From assembly GCF_004216955.1 (NCBI RefSeq), contig NZ_SGXL01000007.1, positions 1 to 43,891 of the forward strand: 43,891 bases of DNA, in the 5' to 3' direction. The DNA comes from Fictibacillus sp. BK138. Its GTDB lineage: Bacteria > Bacillota > Bacilli > Bacillales > Fictibacillaceae. Positions 36,919 through 43,891 of the stretch are shown here, one piece after another. The notes below the pieces were generated by a model. The model did no database searches and had not been told where the DNA came from. It was given only the letters and a program-made list of their open reading frames with translations. Position numbers and translations under genes: made by a program. Within the stretch, counting starts at the first letter, position 1; every line of letters starts with the position of its first letter.

Positions 36919-37326
36919 ATGGAGATACAACAACCAGCTGGGTTTTGGAGACGTTTAGTTGCAGTTATCATAGATGCTGGAGTAGGGGCGATTATTGGTC
37001 TTATTATTGGGCCGATTTTTGATGATGACAATCTATCAAGAATCGCTATATGGCTGTATGTAATGGCCTACTATATCCTTGTTCCTTATTATTGGAATGG
37101 TTATACAGTTGGAAAGCGGGTTACCGGTGTAAGAATCGTGCGAGTTGATGGTGAGAAACTCGGATTTAAAAATACTATTCTTCGGATGCCTGTTACTCAA
37201 ATTATTTATACGATTAGTTTTTTAACATTATATATAGTAACAATTTTTATGATTATCGTTAGAAAAGATAAGAGAGCTATACATGATTTTGTAGCCGGAA
37301 CGTATGTAACAACCGAAAAACCGTAA
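36919..37326 (+). CDS. RDD family membrane protein
   Basis: A 135-residue RDD protein. The N-terminal GFWRRLVAVIIDAGVGAIIG carries the Arg and Asp of the family, followed by helices and WNGYTVGKRVTGVRIVRVDG, the typical K-R loop, and DKRAIHDFVAGTYV at the end. Three helices are visible. RDD proteins are often found beside transport or secretion genes; function here is unknown. AAGGAAGTG precedes the ATG. Confidence 0.85.
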   Translation: MEIQQPAGFWRRLVAVIIDAGVGAIIGLIIGPIFDDDNLSRIAIWLYVMAYYILVPYYWNGYTVGKRVTGVRIVRVDGEKLGFKNTILRMPVTQIIYTISFLTLYIVTIFMIIVRKDKRAIHDFVAGTYVTTEKP

Positions 37327-37356
37327 ATCTCTAAACTGCACTAAAAGGAGGCATAT

Positions 37357-38661
37357 ATGAAAAGGTTCTTTACACTAGGAATTATTATTTTGTCATCTTT
37401 ATTTCTAATAACAGCTTGTTCCGATTCAACTGCTTCGAAGAATGAAGATCCTCCAAAAAAGAAAGAGGAAAAAGAAGAAAAAGCTGAATTTCCTAAAGCG
37501 GCAACAGATCCCGAAGATATGATGCTTGAAGGCCCTGGTAAGTTGGTGAATGACAGCTATTCTGAAGAGGCAATGAAAGAAGCTTTTAAAAAGATCCCTA
37601 ATAAGCTAAGTACCCAAGAAGCTTATGATGCTGTTATTCATTACTTGGCTGAGGATTACAAGGAAGACTATGAGTATTACAAAAATCTTAATACAACAAT
37701 AGAGGTCCCTGGGAGTGATAAACCAGGTAATGGAAAAACATTAAACGTTGCTATTTTACTAGATTCTAGTGGCAGTATGGCTGCGAAAATTGGCGAGAAA
37801 ACCAAAATGGAAATTGCGAAGGAAGCCGTTCGTAATTATGCAAGTAAGTTACCACAAGGATCTAATGTAATGTTGCGTGTATATGGTCAAAAAGGAAGCA
37901 ATGCTGACAGTGACAAAAAAGTTTCGTGTGAAAGCACTGAAGTTGTATACGAACTTAATACATATAACGAAGGCGATTTCCAAAATAGTTTAGATCAATT
38001 TAAACCTACGGGATGGACACCGATTGCTGGTGCGATTCAAGCTGCACAAAAAGACTTAGATGGCCAAAGCAATGATAAAGCTGAGAATTTAATTTATGTC
38101 GTGAGTGATGGAGTAGAGACTTGTGACGGCGATCCAGCTGCTGCAGCTAAATCAATTGTCGAATCTTCACTAAAAGCTAAAGTTAACGTAATTGGCTTTG
38201 ATGTCAATGATAAAGGGCAGCAGTCTTTGGAGAAAATTGCTCAAGCTGGTGGCGGAGAATACCAATCGGTTAACTCTGCAGCTGATTTTGAAAAATATCT
38301 GCTTGGAGAAAAAAATAAACTGTGGCTGGAATGGCAAACTTGGAGTGACGAAAATTTCATGCAAGCTCAACAAATAGCCAGTGATAAATTTAATGAAGTG
38401 CAAAATCGGCATAGTGATATCCTAAATAAAATCGTTGAAGAAAAGAGTCGACTTGAAAAAGGAGTAAGATTGTTAAATGAATTAAAAAAAGTCGAAAACG
38501 GTTTTGAAGTTGAAAAACTAATTAATAGTCGATATAACACTCTCGTTGAATATGATGATGATACGTTTAAGTCACTACAGAATGAAATAGAAGACAATCG
38601 TGATGCTTTACAGGAAACGATTGAAAACAAAAGAAATCAGGAACAGGGCAGTCTTAATTAG
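37357..38661 (+). CDS. von Willebrand factor A lipoprotein 1
   Basis: A 434-residue lipoprotein. The lipobox ITAC makes Cys21 the lipidated residue, followed by a charged linker. A vWA domain runs from about 129 to 316: MIDAS residues are Asp136, Ser138 and Ser140 in DSSGSMAAK, Thr221 in GWTP and Asp251 in VVSDG. Two cysteines (191 and 256) may form a disulfide. The C-terminal 110 residues are helical and charged, likely a coiled coil. It resembles B. subtilis YwmC/YwmD in the vWA part. AAAGGAGG precedes the ATG. It is a paralogue of the product at 40653. Confidence 0.9.
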   Translation: MKRFFTLGIIILSSLFLITACSDSTASKNEDPPKKKEEKEEKAEFPKAATDPEDMMLEGPGKLVNDSYSEEAMKEAFKKIPNKLSTQEAYDAVIHYLAEDYKEDYEYYKNLNTTIEVPGSDKPGNGKTLNVAILLDSSGSMAAKIGEKTKMEIAKEAVRNYASKLPQGSNVMLRVYGQKGSNADSDKKVSCESTEVVYELNTYNEGDFQNSLDQFKPTGWTPIAGAIQAAQKDLDGQSNDKAENLIYVVSDGVETCDGDPAAAAKSIVESSLKAKVNVIGFDVNDKGQQSLEKIAQAGGGEYQSVNSAADFEKYLLGEKNKLWLEWQTWSDENFMQAQQIASDKFNEVQNRHSDILNKIVEEKSRLEKGVRLLNELKKVENGFEVEKLINSRYNTLVEYDDDTFKSLQNEIEDNRDALQETIENKRNQEQGSLN

Positions 38662-38727
38662 AACTGACAACAAAGAGATGGCAACCCCATCTCTTTCTTT
38701 TTGAATACGTTTAGAGGAGATTATAGA

Positions 38728-40401
38728 ATGAAAACTAAACTTATGAGTGTGATTCTTTCACTTTTTGTCGTTACCCTGACCGCCTGCAGCGCCGATCAGG
38801 ATGCTTCTAATAAAACTGAGAAAGAAGAAAAAAAGGACAAATATACTGCACTTGCTGAAGAAGCGAACCAAGATGAAAAGTTAGAGAAGCTTGAGCTGCT
38901 TCCTTATGCAGAAGAGGTTGAAGCTTCTTTATCAAGCCCAAAATATAAAGAGTTTACGACGAACTCTAGCGTTTTAGTAAAAGGAAAAGCAAAAAAGTAT
39001 AGCGGATTTAAGTCTGAATACGTGTGGATTAAGGTGAGAAGCGAAGAAGACGGTCCTGCTGGCCGGGAATTCAGCTATTATGCACCTATTAAAGACGGGA
39101 AGTTTGAGCAGAGAGTACAACTCTTTAACGGAAAGGGAAACTATTCTGTAAAAGTCAGTGTTCCTAGTGATAAAGCGGAAGATTATTTCTACGATATCGC
39201 AGAGTTTGATGTGGAAAACGTGAATCCAGAAGTAAGACGTGACGTAGCATTCACAAAAAATGCTCTTGAACACGGGTTGGTGTTAAAAAATTCCATAAAT
39301 GGGTATATGGAAATAGATGGATCTTTTGAGTTAGCGGGAGAAGTAGAAGATACCATTGTCGAACAGCTCATGGTGGAACTCAAAAAAGAGAGTGAATCTA
39401 CTAAAATCATGATTCCTGTGGAGAAGGGGAAGTTCAGCAAGAAAATCCCTCTTTATTATGGAGAAGGCGTTCATGAAGTCCAAATCATGACACCGAAAGA
39501 GGGGATGTCGAATTATTATTCAGAAGCTGCAAATCTGTATGTGAAAAATCTATCAAGTGAATCCTATGAACCTATTAATTATTCTTCGGCTTATAAAGAA
39601 AAGGGATTCAATCTTGAGAATCCCGAAGTTGGCGGTGAAAAGACAGATCTCACTTATAGAATTAAAGGAAGTATCGACCCTAGCGGAAAAGATGCGAATA
39701 AAACAGAGGTTGTTTTTGTGCAAACCGAAAAAGATAATCAGAAGGCTATGTACGCCATTCCGGTAAAAAACAATGTATTTGACGGTGAGTTCTTCCTGCG
39801 ATTTGGTCCGGGTAAATATGAAGTTTCTTTAATGGCACCAGATTTTACACTAACGAATGGGTATGTTCAGCACTTTGTTGGAGTAGCAGGTTTTACAGTA
39901 GAGAACACAAATGCAAAAGATCAGCGGTTTACCTTGCCTTCAAGAGGAATTCAGTCAGACGCACCAGCAATTAAAAAGTTGGCCGATCAGCTGACAAAAA
40001 ATAAGAAAACGGAAAAAGAAAAGGCGTTAGCTGTCTACGAATATGTTGCCAAAAACGTGAGCTATGACGTTAATAAACTAAACAATCGCACATTTGAATT
40101 TGATGATAGCGCATTAAAAACGCTGGATGAGAAAAAAGGCGTATGTCAGGACTTCGCTTATTTAGCAATTGCATTACTGCGAGCAAGCGGGTTGGAAACT
40201 CAGATGGTGACAGGATACGCAGGCCAAAACCATGCTTGGGTGGAAACAAAAGTGGATGAACGCTGGCTGGTAATGGATCCAACCTGGGGTTCAGGATATC
40301 TGCAGAACAACAAGTTCGTGCCTAAATTCACGATGGAATACTTCGATCCAAAACCAGCAGAGTTTCAGAAGACACATACCAAGAAAGAAATAGAATTTTA
40401 A
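38728..40401 (+). CDS. Lipoprotein with three beta modules and a transglutaminase-like domain
   Basis: A 557-residue lipoprotein (lipobox LTAC, Cys20). After a Lys/Glu linker come three similar modules, ending near LFNGKGNYSVKVSVPS, YYGEGVHEVQIMTPKE and RFGPGKYEVSLMAPDF, each preceded by a GKF/GEFF strand; they look like tandem beta-sandwich domains. The C-terminal part is a transglutaminase-like core with Cys473 (KGVCQDFAY), His502 (QNHAWVET) and Asp517 (WLVMDPTWG). Such cores act as peptidases or cross-linking enzymes. ATG 38728 has AGAGGAGA upstream; the frame from TTG 38701 is only an extension. The gene lies between two vWA lipoprotein genes. Confidence 0.88.
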   Translation: MKTKLMSVILSLFVVTLTACSADQDASNKTEKEEKKDKYTALAEEANQDEKLEKLELLPYAEEVEASLSSPKYKEFTTNSSVLVKGKAKKYSGFKSEYVWIKVRSEEDGPAGREFSYYAPIKDGKFEQRVQLFNGKGNYSVKVSVPSDKAEDYFYDIAEFDVENVNPEVRRDVAFTKNALEHGLVLKNSINGYMEIDGSFELAGEVEDTIVEQLMVELKKESESTKIMIPVEKGKFSKKIPLYYGEGVHEVQIMTPKEGMSNYYSEAANLYVKNLSSESYEPINYSSAYKEKGFNLENPEVGGEKTDLTYRIKGSIDPSGKDANKTEVVFVQTEKDNQKAMYAIPVKNNVFDGEFFLRFGPGKYEVSLMAPDFTLTNGYVQHFVGVAGFTVENTNAKDQRFTLPSRGIQSDAPAIKKLADQLTKNKKTEKEKALAVYEYVAKNVSYDVNKLNNRTFEFDDSALKTLDEKKGVCQDFAYLAIALLRASGLETQMVTGYAGQNHAWVETKVDERWLVMDPTWGSGYLQNNKFVPKFTMEYFDPKPAEFQKTHTKKEIEF

Positions 40402-40421
40402 GCAATTGAGGTGAAGGTAAG

Positions 40422-40622
40422 TCTAAGAAAGAAAAACGTTGGAGAAGGGTTTATCTTTTTCTCTATATCTTAATCTATGGAATGGTTGCTCCCTTAAGTC
40501 TTATCCTGTTTTTTGCTGGGGAAGAATCATTTCCGTTCTTTATCATTCCTGTTGTGATTGCATTGCCTGTTATGAAGCAAAATCATATTCAAAAAATTAG
40601 AGAGAAAGAAATGAGTGTTTAA
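40422..40622 (+). pseudogene. Small two-helix membrane ORF without a normal start codon
   Basis: An open frame of 66 codons reads SKKEKRWRRVYLFLYIL, a second hydrophobic stretch around FPFFIIPVVIALPVM, and a basic end (KQNHIQKIREKEMSV). It would be a small membrane protein with two helices. GAGGTGAAGG lies at 40408-40417, where a ribosome site is expected, but the codon ahead of SKKEK is AAG, not ATG, and a TGA closes the frame at 40407. The first ATG in frame, at 40482, is inside the first helix. Either the start was lost, or a non-standard start or frameshift is used. Confidence 0.5.
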
Positions 40623-40652
40623 CTAAAACATTCTAGATAGAGGAGAGAACAG

Positions 40653-41996
40653 ATGAAAAGATTTAAGAATTATTTAATTCCGCTTATTTTACTAGTCGTT
40701 CTATTACTATCTGCCTGCTCTTCTGAAAAAACAGCATCTGATTCTGAACCGAAGAAGAAAGAGCCCCAGAAAGAAACGGTTGAAAAAGCGCCAACTGAAT
40801 CAGAAGAGATGGTGTCGAATGGTGCTGGAGAGCATTACAAAAAAGTGAAGGAACTAGAAGGGGATGCTTTGGATGAAGAAATAAAGAGCATCACAAAGGA
40901 ATTCCCTAAAAATCTTAAGAGCGAAGACGCGTATAACCGCATTATCGCAGCATTTGCTGCTGATCATCAGCCAGCCTTTCAAGAGCTGGAAGACTTTGAT
41001 ATCACGTTTGAAGAAGTGGAAGAGTATGAAAAATATCAGGAAGAAGGCGGCGAGGAGAAAAAGGAAGGCCCTCTTAATGTCGCGATTCTTTTAGATGCCA
41101 GTGGAAGTATGGCCGCAAAAGTTTCTGGTACAGATAAAATGACAGCGGCTAAAGAAGCTCTAAAGAAATTTGCTGAAGGATTGCCAGAGGACGCGAACGT
41201 TATGCTTCGTGTTTACGGACATAAGGGAAGCAATGCGGATAAGGATAAAAAGTTATCATGCGGCAGTACTGAAGTAATGTATCTATTAGGTACATATGAA
41301 GCAGGTGCTTTTCAAGAATCCCTATCTAAATTTAAGCCAACCGGCTGGACGCCACTTGCCGCATCTATTGCTGCAGCTGAAAAAGATCTTCAAGGCAAAG
41401 AAGGAAACAATGTGGTTTATATCGTGAGTGATGGTATTGAGACATGTGATGGAAATCCGGTAGAGGCAGCGAAAAGGCTGCATGAATCAAATATTAAAGC
41501 TGAAGTAAACATCATCGGATTTGATGTTGATAATAAAGGACAGCAGCAGCTTAAAGCTGTAGCAGAAGCGGGTGGCGGTGAGTTCCAATCCGTTTCGTCT
41601 CAGAAGGAATTGTTTGATGAAGTAGAATCCAATTGGTCAAAAGCGATGCATGATACAAGAATCAACTGGGCTTCTGCCATGGATATTACGGATATTAATT
41701 GGAGCAGTTCGAACAAAAGTATGGAGATGGGTAAAGTCTATACGGGAACAGTTATTGAAAGTCTAAAGGATGAGTGGTCTCTTTTAAAAGATGTGAAAAT
41801 GAACCTTAGAGAACAGAAAAAGCTTTCTGATGAAGAGCTGGCAAAGCTTGATGAATTAATACAAGAACGATATGAAACATTAATGGACTATGCCAAAAAA
41901 AAGCATGAAGACAAAGGGGAAGCTCTTAAAGCTGAGAGAGAGCGTGTTATAGAATTCATTCAAAAAGCGGCTGATGAAGCCAGAACGAAACAGTAA
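40653..41996 (+). CDS. von Willebrand factor A lipoprotein 2
   Basis: A 447-residue lipoprotein (lipobox LSAC, Cys22) with a Lys/Glu linker and a vWA domain (about 141-330). MIDAS residues are Asp148, Ser150 and Ser152 in DASGSMAAK, Thr233 in GWTP and Asp260 in IVSDG. Cys203 and Cys265 match the pair in the paralogue at 37357. NVMLRVYGHKGSNAD and FKPTGWTP are shared almost word for word between the two. The C-terminal third is helical, with NW-S motifs (RINWAS, DINWSS) not seen in the paralogue. GAGGAGAG precedes the ATG. Confidence 0.92.
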   Translation: MKRFKNYLIPLILLVVLLLSACSSEKTASDSEPKKKEPQKETVEKAPTESEEMVSNGAGEHYKKVKELEGDALDEEIKSITKEFPKNLKSEDAYNRIIAAFAADHQPAFQELEDFDITFEEVEEYEKYQEEGGEEKKEGPLNVAILLDASGSMAAKVSGTDKMTAAKEALKKFAEGLPEDANVMLRVYGHKGSNADKDKKLSCGSTEVMYLLGTYEAGAFQESLSKFKPTGWTPLAASIAAAEKDLQGKEGNNVVYIVSDGIETCDGNPVEAAKRLHESNIKAEVNIIGFDVDNKGQQQLKAVAEAGGGEFQSVSSQKELFDEVESNWSKAMHDTRINWASAMDITDINWSSSNKSMEMGKVYTGTVIESLKDEWSLLKDVKMNLREQKKLSDEELAKLDELIQERYETLMDYAKKKHEDKGEALKAERERVIEFIQKAADEARTKQ

Positions 41997-42053
41997 AGGA
42001 AAGCAATTCCAAAGCAACAGAAAAGAAAATATCAATTGTAGAATAATCACTTT

Positions 42054-42081
42054 GCCCGGCATTTCAGTTGCCGGGCCTTTT
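42054..42081 (+). terminator. Terminator after the vWA lipoprotein 2 gene
   Basis: GCCCGGCA (42054-42061) pairs with TGCCGGGC (42069-42076), followed by CTTTT. It separates the Tad/lipoprotein island from pncB. Confidence 0.85.
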
Positions 42082-42095
42082 AAAATGTTTAACAA

Positions 42096-42121
42096 TTGTA
42101 CAATAAGAGAAAAATGTACAA
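42096..42121. promoter_or_regulatory. Inverted repeat TTGTACA-N12-TGTACAA before pncB
   Basis: Perfect 7-bp arms at 42096-42102 and 42115-42121, with arm centres 19 bp apart, end 20 bp before the pncB ATG. The left arm lies within a 10-bp palindrome ATTGTACAAT. A repressor operator is likely. I do not recognise it as the NiaR or NrtR consensus. Confidence 0.55.
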
Positions 42122-42141
42122 GAGAAAGGCGGGATTCCGAG

Positions 42142-43575
42142 ATGAGCTATGAAGATTTAGCACTGCATACAGACAAATACCAGATTAATATGATGTACGC
42201 CCATTGGAAAAACGGAACGCATACTAACATTAGAGTGTTTGAAGCTTTTTTTCGAAAAAACCCTTTTAAAAGCGGATATGCTGTATTCGCAGGTTTAGAG
42301 CGAATCATCCATTATGTAAACCACTTACGTTTTAATGACGATGATATCGATTATTTAAGAACACAGGAAGAGCAATATGATGAAGACTTTTTAAACGAGC
42401 TAAAGAACTTTCAATTTACCGGGGAGCTTTTTTCCGTAAAAGAGGGCACGGTTGTTTTCCCAAACGAACCATTAATTCGAATTAAATGCCGTGTGTTTGA
42501 AGCTCATTTGCTGGAGACTGCTCTCCTCAACTTTATGAACTATCAGACACTGATTGCAACAAAGGCGGCACGCATCCGCCATGTTGCAAAGGAAGATCAG
42601 TTAATGGAATTCGGCACACGCCGGGCTCAAGAGGCAGATGCGGCAATATGGGGTGCGCGTGCCGCATATATTGCAGGTTTTGATGCAACTTCAAACATGC
42701 GCGCAGGAAAGCTCTTTGGGATTCCTACAAAAGGAACGCATGCACATGCATGGGTTCAAGATCATGATTCTGAGGAAGAGGCGTTCGAACGTTTCGCAAA
42801 AGCGCTGCCTGATCAAAGTATTCTTCTAGTTGATACGTATAATACATTAAAAAGCGGAGTTCCTAACGCTATAAAAGTTGGGCTAAAGATGAAGGAAGAA
42901 GGAAAGTCGCTGAAGGGGATTCGGCTGGACAGCGGGGACTTAGCTTACTTCTCGATCCAAGCCCGAAAAATGCTGGATGAGGCGGGACTGCATGACACAG
43001 TCATTGTTGCAAGTAACGATTTAGATGATGATGTGATTACAGACCTTAAAACTCAAGGGGCTAAAATCACATCTTGGGGTGTCGGGACACAGCTGATTAC
43101 CGCATCTGACCAGCCAGCACTTGGGGGCGTATACAAAGTGGTAGCGAAATATGAAGATGGTGAATACGTCCCTACGATTAAAATTTCATCTAATGTAGAA
43201 AAGATAACAACACCCGGTTATAAGAAAGTTTATCGGATTATCAATAATAAAGGTAAAGCGGAAGCAGATTATATTGCGATGGAGGATGAAGTAATCCCTG
43301 AAAAAGATATCAAGCTTTTCGATCCCGTTCACACCTATAAAAATAAGGTTGTATCTTCATTTACGGCAGAAGAGCTGCTTCAACCTATTTATATAGAAGG
43401 TAAGCTTGTTTATGAACTCCCTAATCTGAAGGAGATCCGAAGCTACCACCAAGCGCAGCTTCAGTTGTTCTGGCCACAGCATTTAAGAAGATTAAATCCG
43501 CAAGAATACTTTGTAGATCTTTCTGAAAAGGTGTGGAAGACGAAAAACGACCTTCTAGAAAAGTATTCTTTATAG
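42142..43575 (+). CDS. pncB: Nicotinate phosphoribosyltransferase
   Basis: This enzyme makes nicotinate mononucleotide from nicotinate and PRPP, the salvage entry to NAD. The 477-residue product starts MSYEDLALHTDKYQINMM, has NFMNYQTLIATKAARIR, EFGTRRAQEADAAIWGARAAYIAG (catalytic-loop region), GTHAHAWVQ with the His targeted for phosphorylation in the family, and GIRLDSGDLAYFS in the barrel. ATG 42142 follows AAGGCGGGA; the frame extends upstream to 41974 over the terminator of the vWA gene, which cannot be coding. Confidence 0.95.
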   Translation: MSYEDLALHTDKYQINMMYAHWKNGTHTNIRVFEAFFRKNPFKSGYAVFAGLERIIHYVNHLRFNDDDIDYLRTQEEQYDEDFLNELKNFQFTGELFSVKEGTVVFPNEPLIRIKCRVFEAHLLETALLNFMNYQTLIATKAARIRHVAKEDQLMEFGTRRAQEADAAIWGARAAYIAGFDATSNMRAGKLFGIPTKGTHAHAWVQDHDSEEEAFERFAKALPDQSILLVDTYNTLKSGVPNAIKVGLKMKEEGKSLKGIRLDSGDLAYFSIQARKMLDEAGLHDTVIVASNDLDDDVITDLKTQGAKITSWGVGTQLITASDQPALGGVYKVVAKYEDGEYVPTIKISSNVEKITTPGYKKVYRIINNKGKAEADYIAMEDEVIPEKDIKLFDPVHTYKNKVVSSFTAEELLQPIYIEGKLVYELPNLKEIRSYHQAQLQLFWPQHLRRLNPQEYFVDLSEKVWKTKNDLLEKYSL

Positions 43576-43582
43576 ACTGCAG

Positions 43583-43617
43583 AACCTCTTTTTCGATGTG
43601 AAAAGAGGTTTTTTTAT
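43583..43617 (+). terminator. Terminator after pncB
   Basis: AACCTCTTTT (43583-43592) pairs with AAAAGAGGTT (43601-43610), with six more T after it. Confidence 0.9.
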
Positions 43618-43635
43618 AAAAACTTCAAAAAACCG

Positions 43636-43664
43636 TTGACGGTGCTTCAGAACGCTGATATAGT
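43636..43664 (+). promoter_or_regulatory. rRNA operon promoter P1
   Basis: TTGACG (43636-43641), exactly 17 bp, TATAGT (43659-43664), upstream of an rRNA leader. Confidence 0.8.
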
Positions 43665-43731
43665 AATAAACGTTGTTGCTTTTCTTACATATTTCTCGAC
43701 AAAAACAAACAAAACTTTTTTAAAAAAGTGG

Positions 43732-43761
43732 TTGCATCGCATAGATGATATGTGGTAAGAT
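43732..43761 (+). promoter_or_regulatory. rRNA operon promoter P2
   Basis: TTGCAT (43732-43737), 18 bp, TAAGAT (43756-43761). Two promoters in series are usual for Bacillus rRNA operons. Confidence 0.65.
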
Positions 43762-43891
43762 AGTTTTTGTCGCTGCTTTAAGAAAGTAACGCGATGAAGT
43801 TCTTTGAAAACTGAACAAAAGCAAAGGTAAGGAATTAAGAATTAATTCCGTCAGTAACAAATGAGAGCAAGTCAAACACTTTTATGGAGAG
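43762..43891 (+). other. rRNA leader and first bases of 16S rRNA
   Basis: The leader holds a boxA-like TTCTTTGAAAACT (43800-43812) and a hairpin GGAATTAA / TTAATTCC around 43831-43850. The window ends in TTTATGGAGAG, which corresponds to the start of Bacillus 16S (TTTATCGGAGAGTTTGATC with one base fewer). The mature 16S therefore begins at about 43881. Confidence 0.85.

Noticed and set aside
41974-42141. 56-residue N-terminal extension of the pncB frame
   Set aside because: It runs through a strong terminator and the inverted repeat, and the family N-terminus matches the ATG at 42142.

Overview
The window looks like a low-GC Gram-positive chromosome from the Bacillaceae. The gene order thiL-tsaE-tsaB-rimI-tsaD / ydiF / moaC-rex-tatA-tatC / ydiK-ydiL / groES-groEL, followed by a MoxR-DUF58-transglutaminase trio, guaA and pbuG, is the order I know from Bacillus subtilis. 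A perfect CIRCE operator, two guanine riboswitches and strong AGGAGG-type ribosome binding sites fit this. I cannot name the species; Fictibacillus or a relative is a guess.

The window runs almost exactly from one rRNA operon to the next. It opens in the 3' part of a 5S rRNA gene (1-76) and ends in the promoters and leader of another rRNA operon, at the first bases of 16S (43636-43891). Both point the same way. In between are: a PLP sulfur-amino-acid enzyme and an amino-acid permease (568-3189); tRNA-fMet and tRNA-Asp (3319-3583); thiL and the t6A tRNA-modification genes with rimI (3725-7354); a DnaA-box cluster (7438-7597); ABC-F ydiF; moaC, rex and tatAC; ydiLK; groESL; a DUF4317 protein; an ECF S component; a MerR-type coiled-coil protein with its own cluster of inverted repeats (18093-18963); moxR-DUF58-tgpA; then riboswitch-controlled guaA and pbuG.

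From 27563 to 41996 the conserved backbone gives way to a Tad/Flp-type pilus island. It holds a prepilin peptidase, CpaB, TadZ, TadA, TadB, TadC, an Flp-like pilin and two TadE/F-like minor pilins. These are followed by an unrecognised secreted hydrophobic/cationic protein, two small membrane proteins, two paralogous von Willebrand A lipoproteins, and between them a lipoprotein with three apparent tandem beta modules and a transglutaminase-like domain. The layout suggests one surface apparatus: pilus machinery plus adhesive or wall-anchored partners. nicotinate phosphoribosyltransferase (pncB) follows, behind its own terminator and a 7-bp inverted repeat.

The least explained structure is a family of intergenic arrays (254-400, 7768-7912, 12431-12573, and a divergent one at 19216-19324). 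Each has six 8-bp cores spaced 20-21 bp apart, about two helical turns. Three of the four share a nearly identical 29-bp cap at one end, although the core sequence differs between arrays. I do not recognise this family. All four lie in the first 20 kb; I found none in the Tad island.
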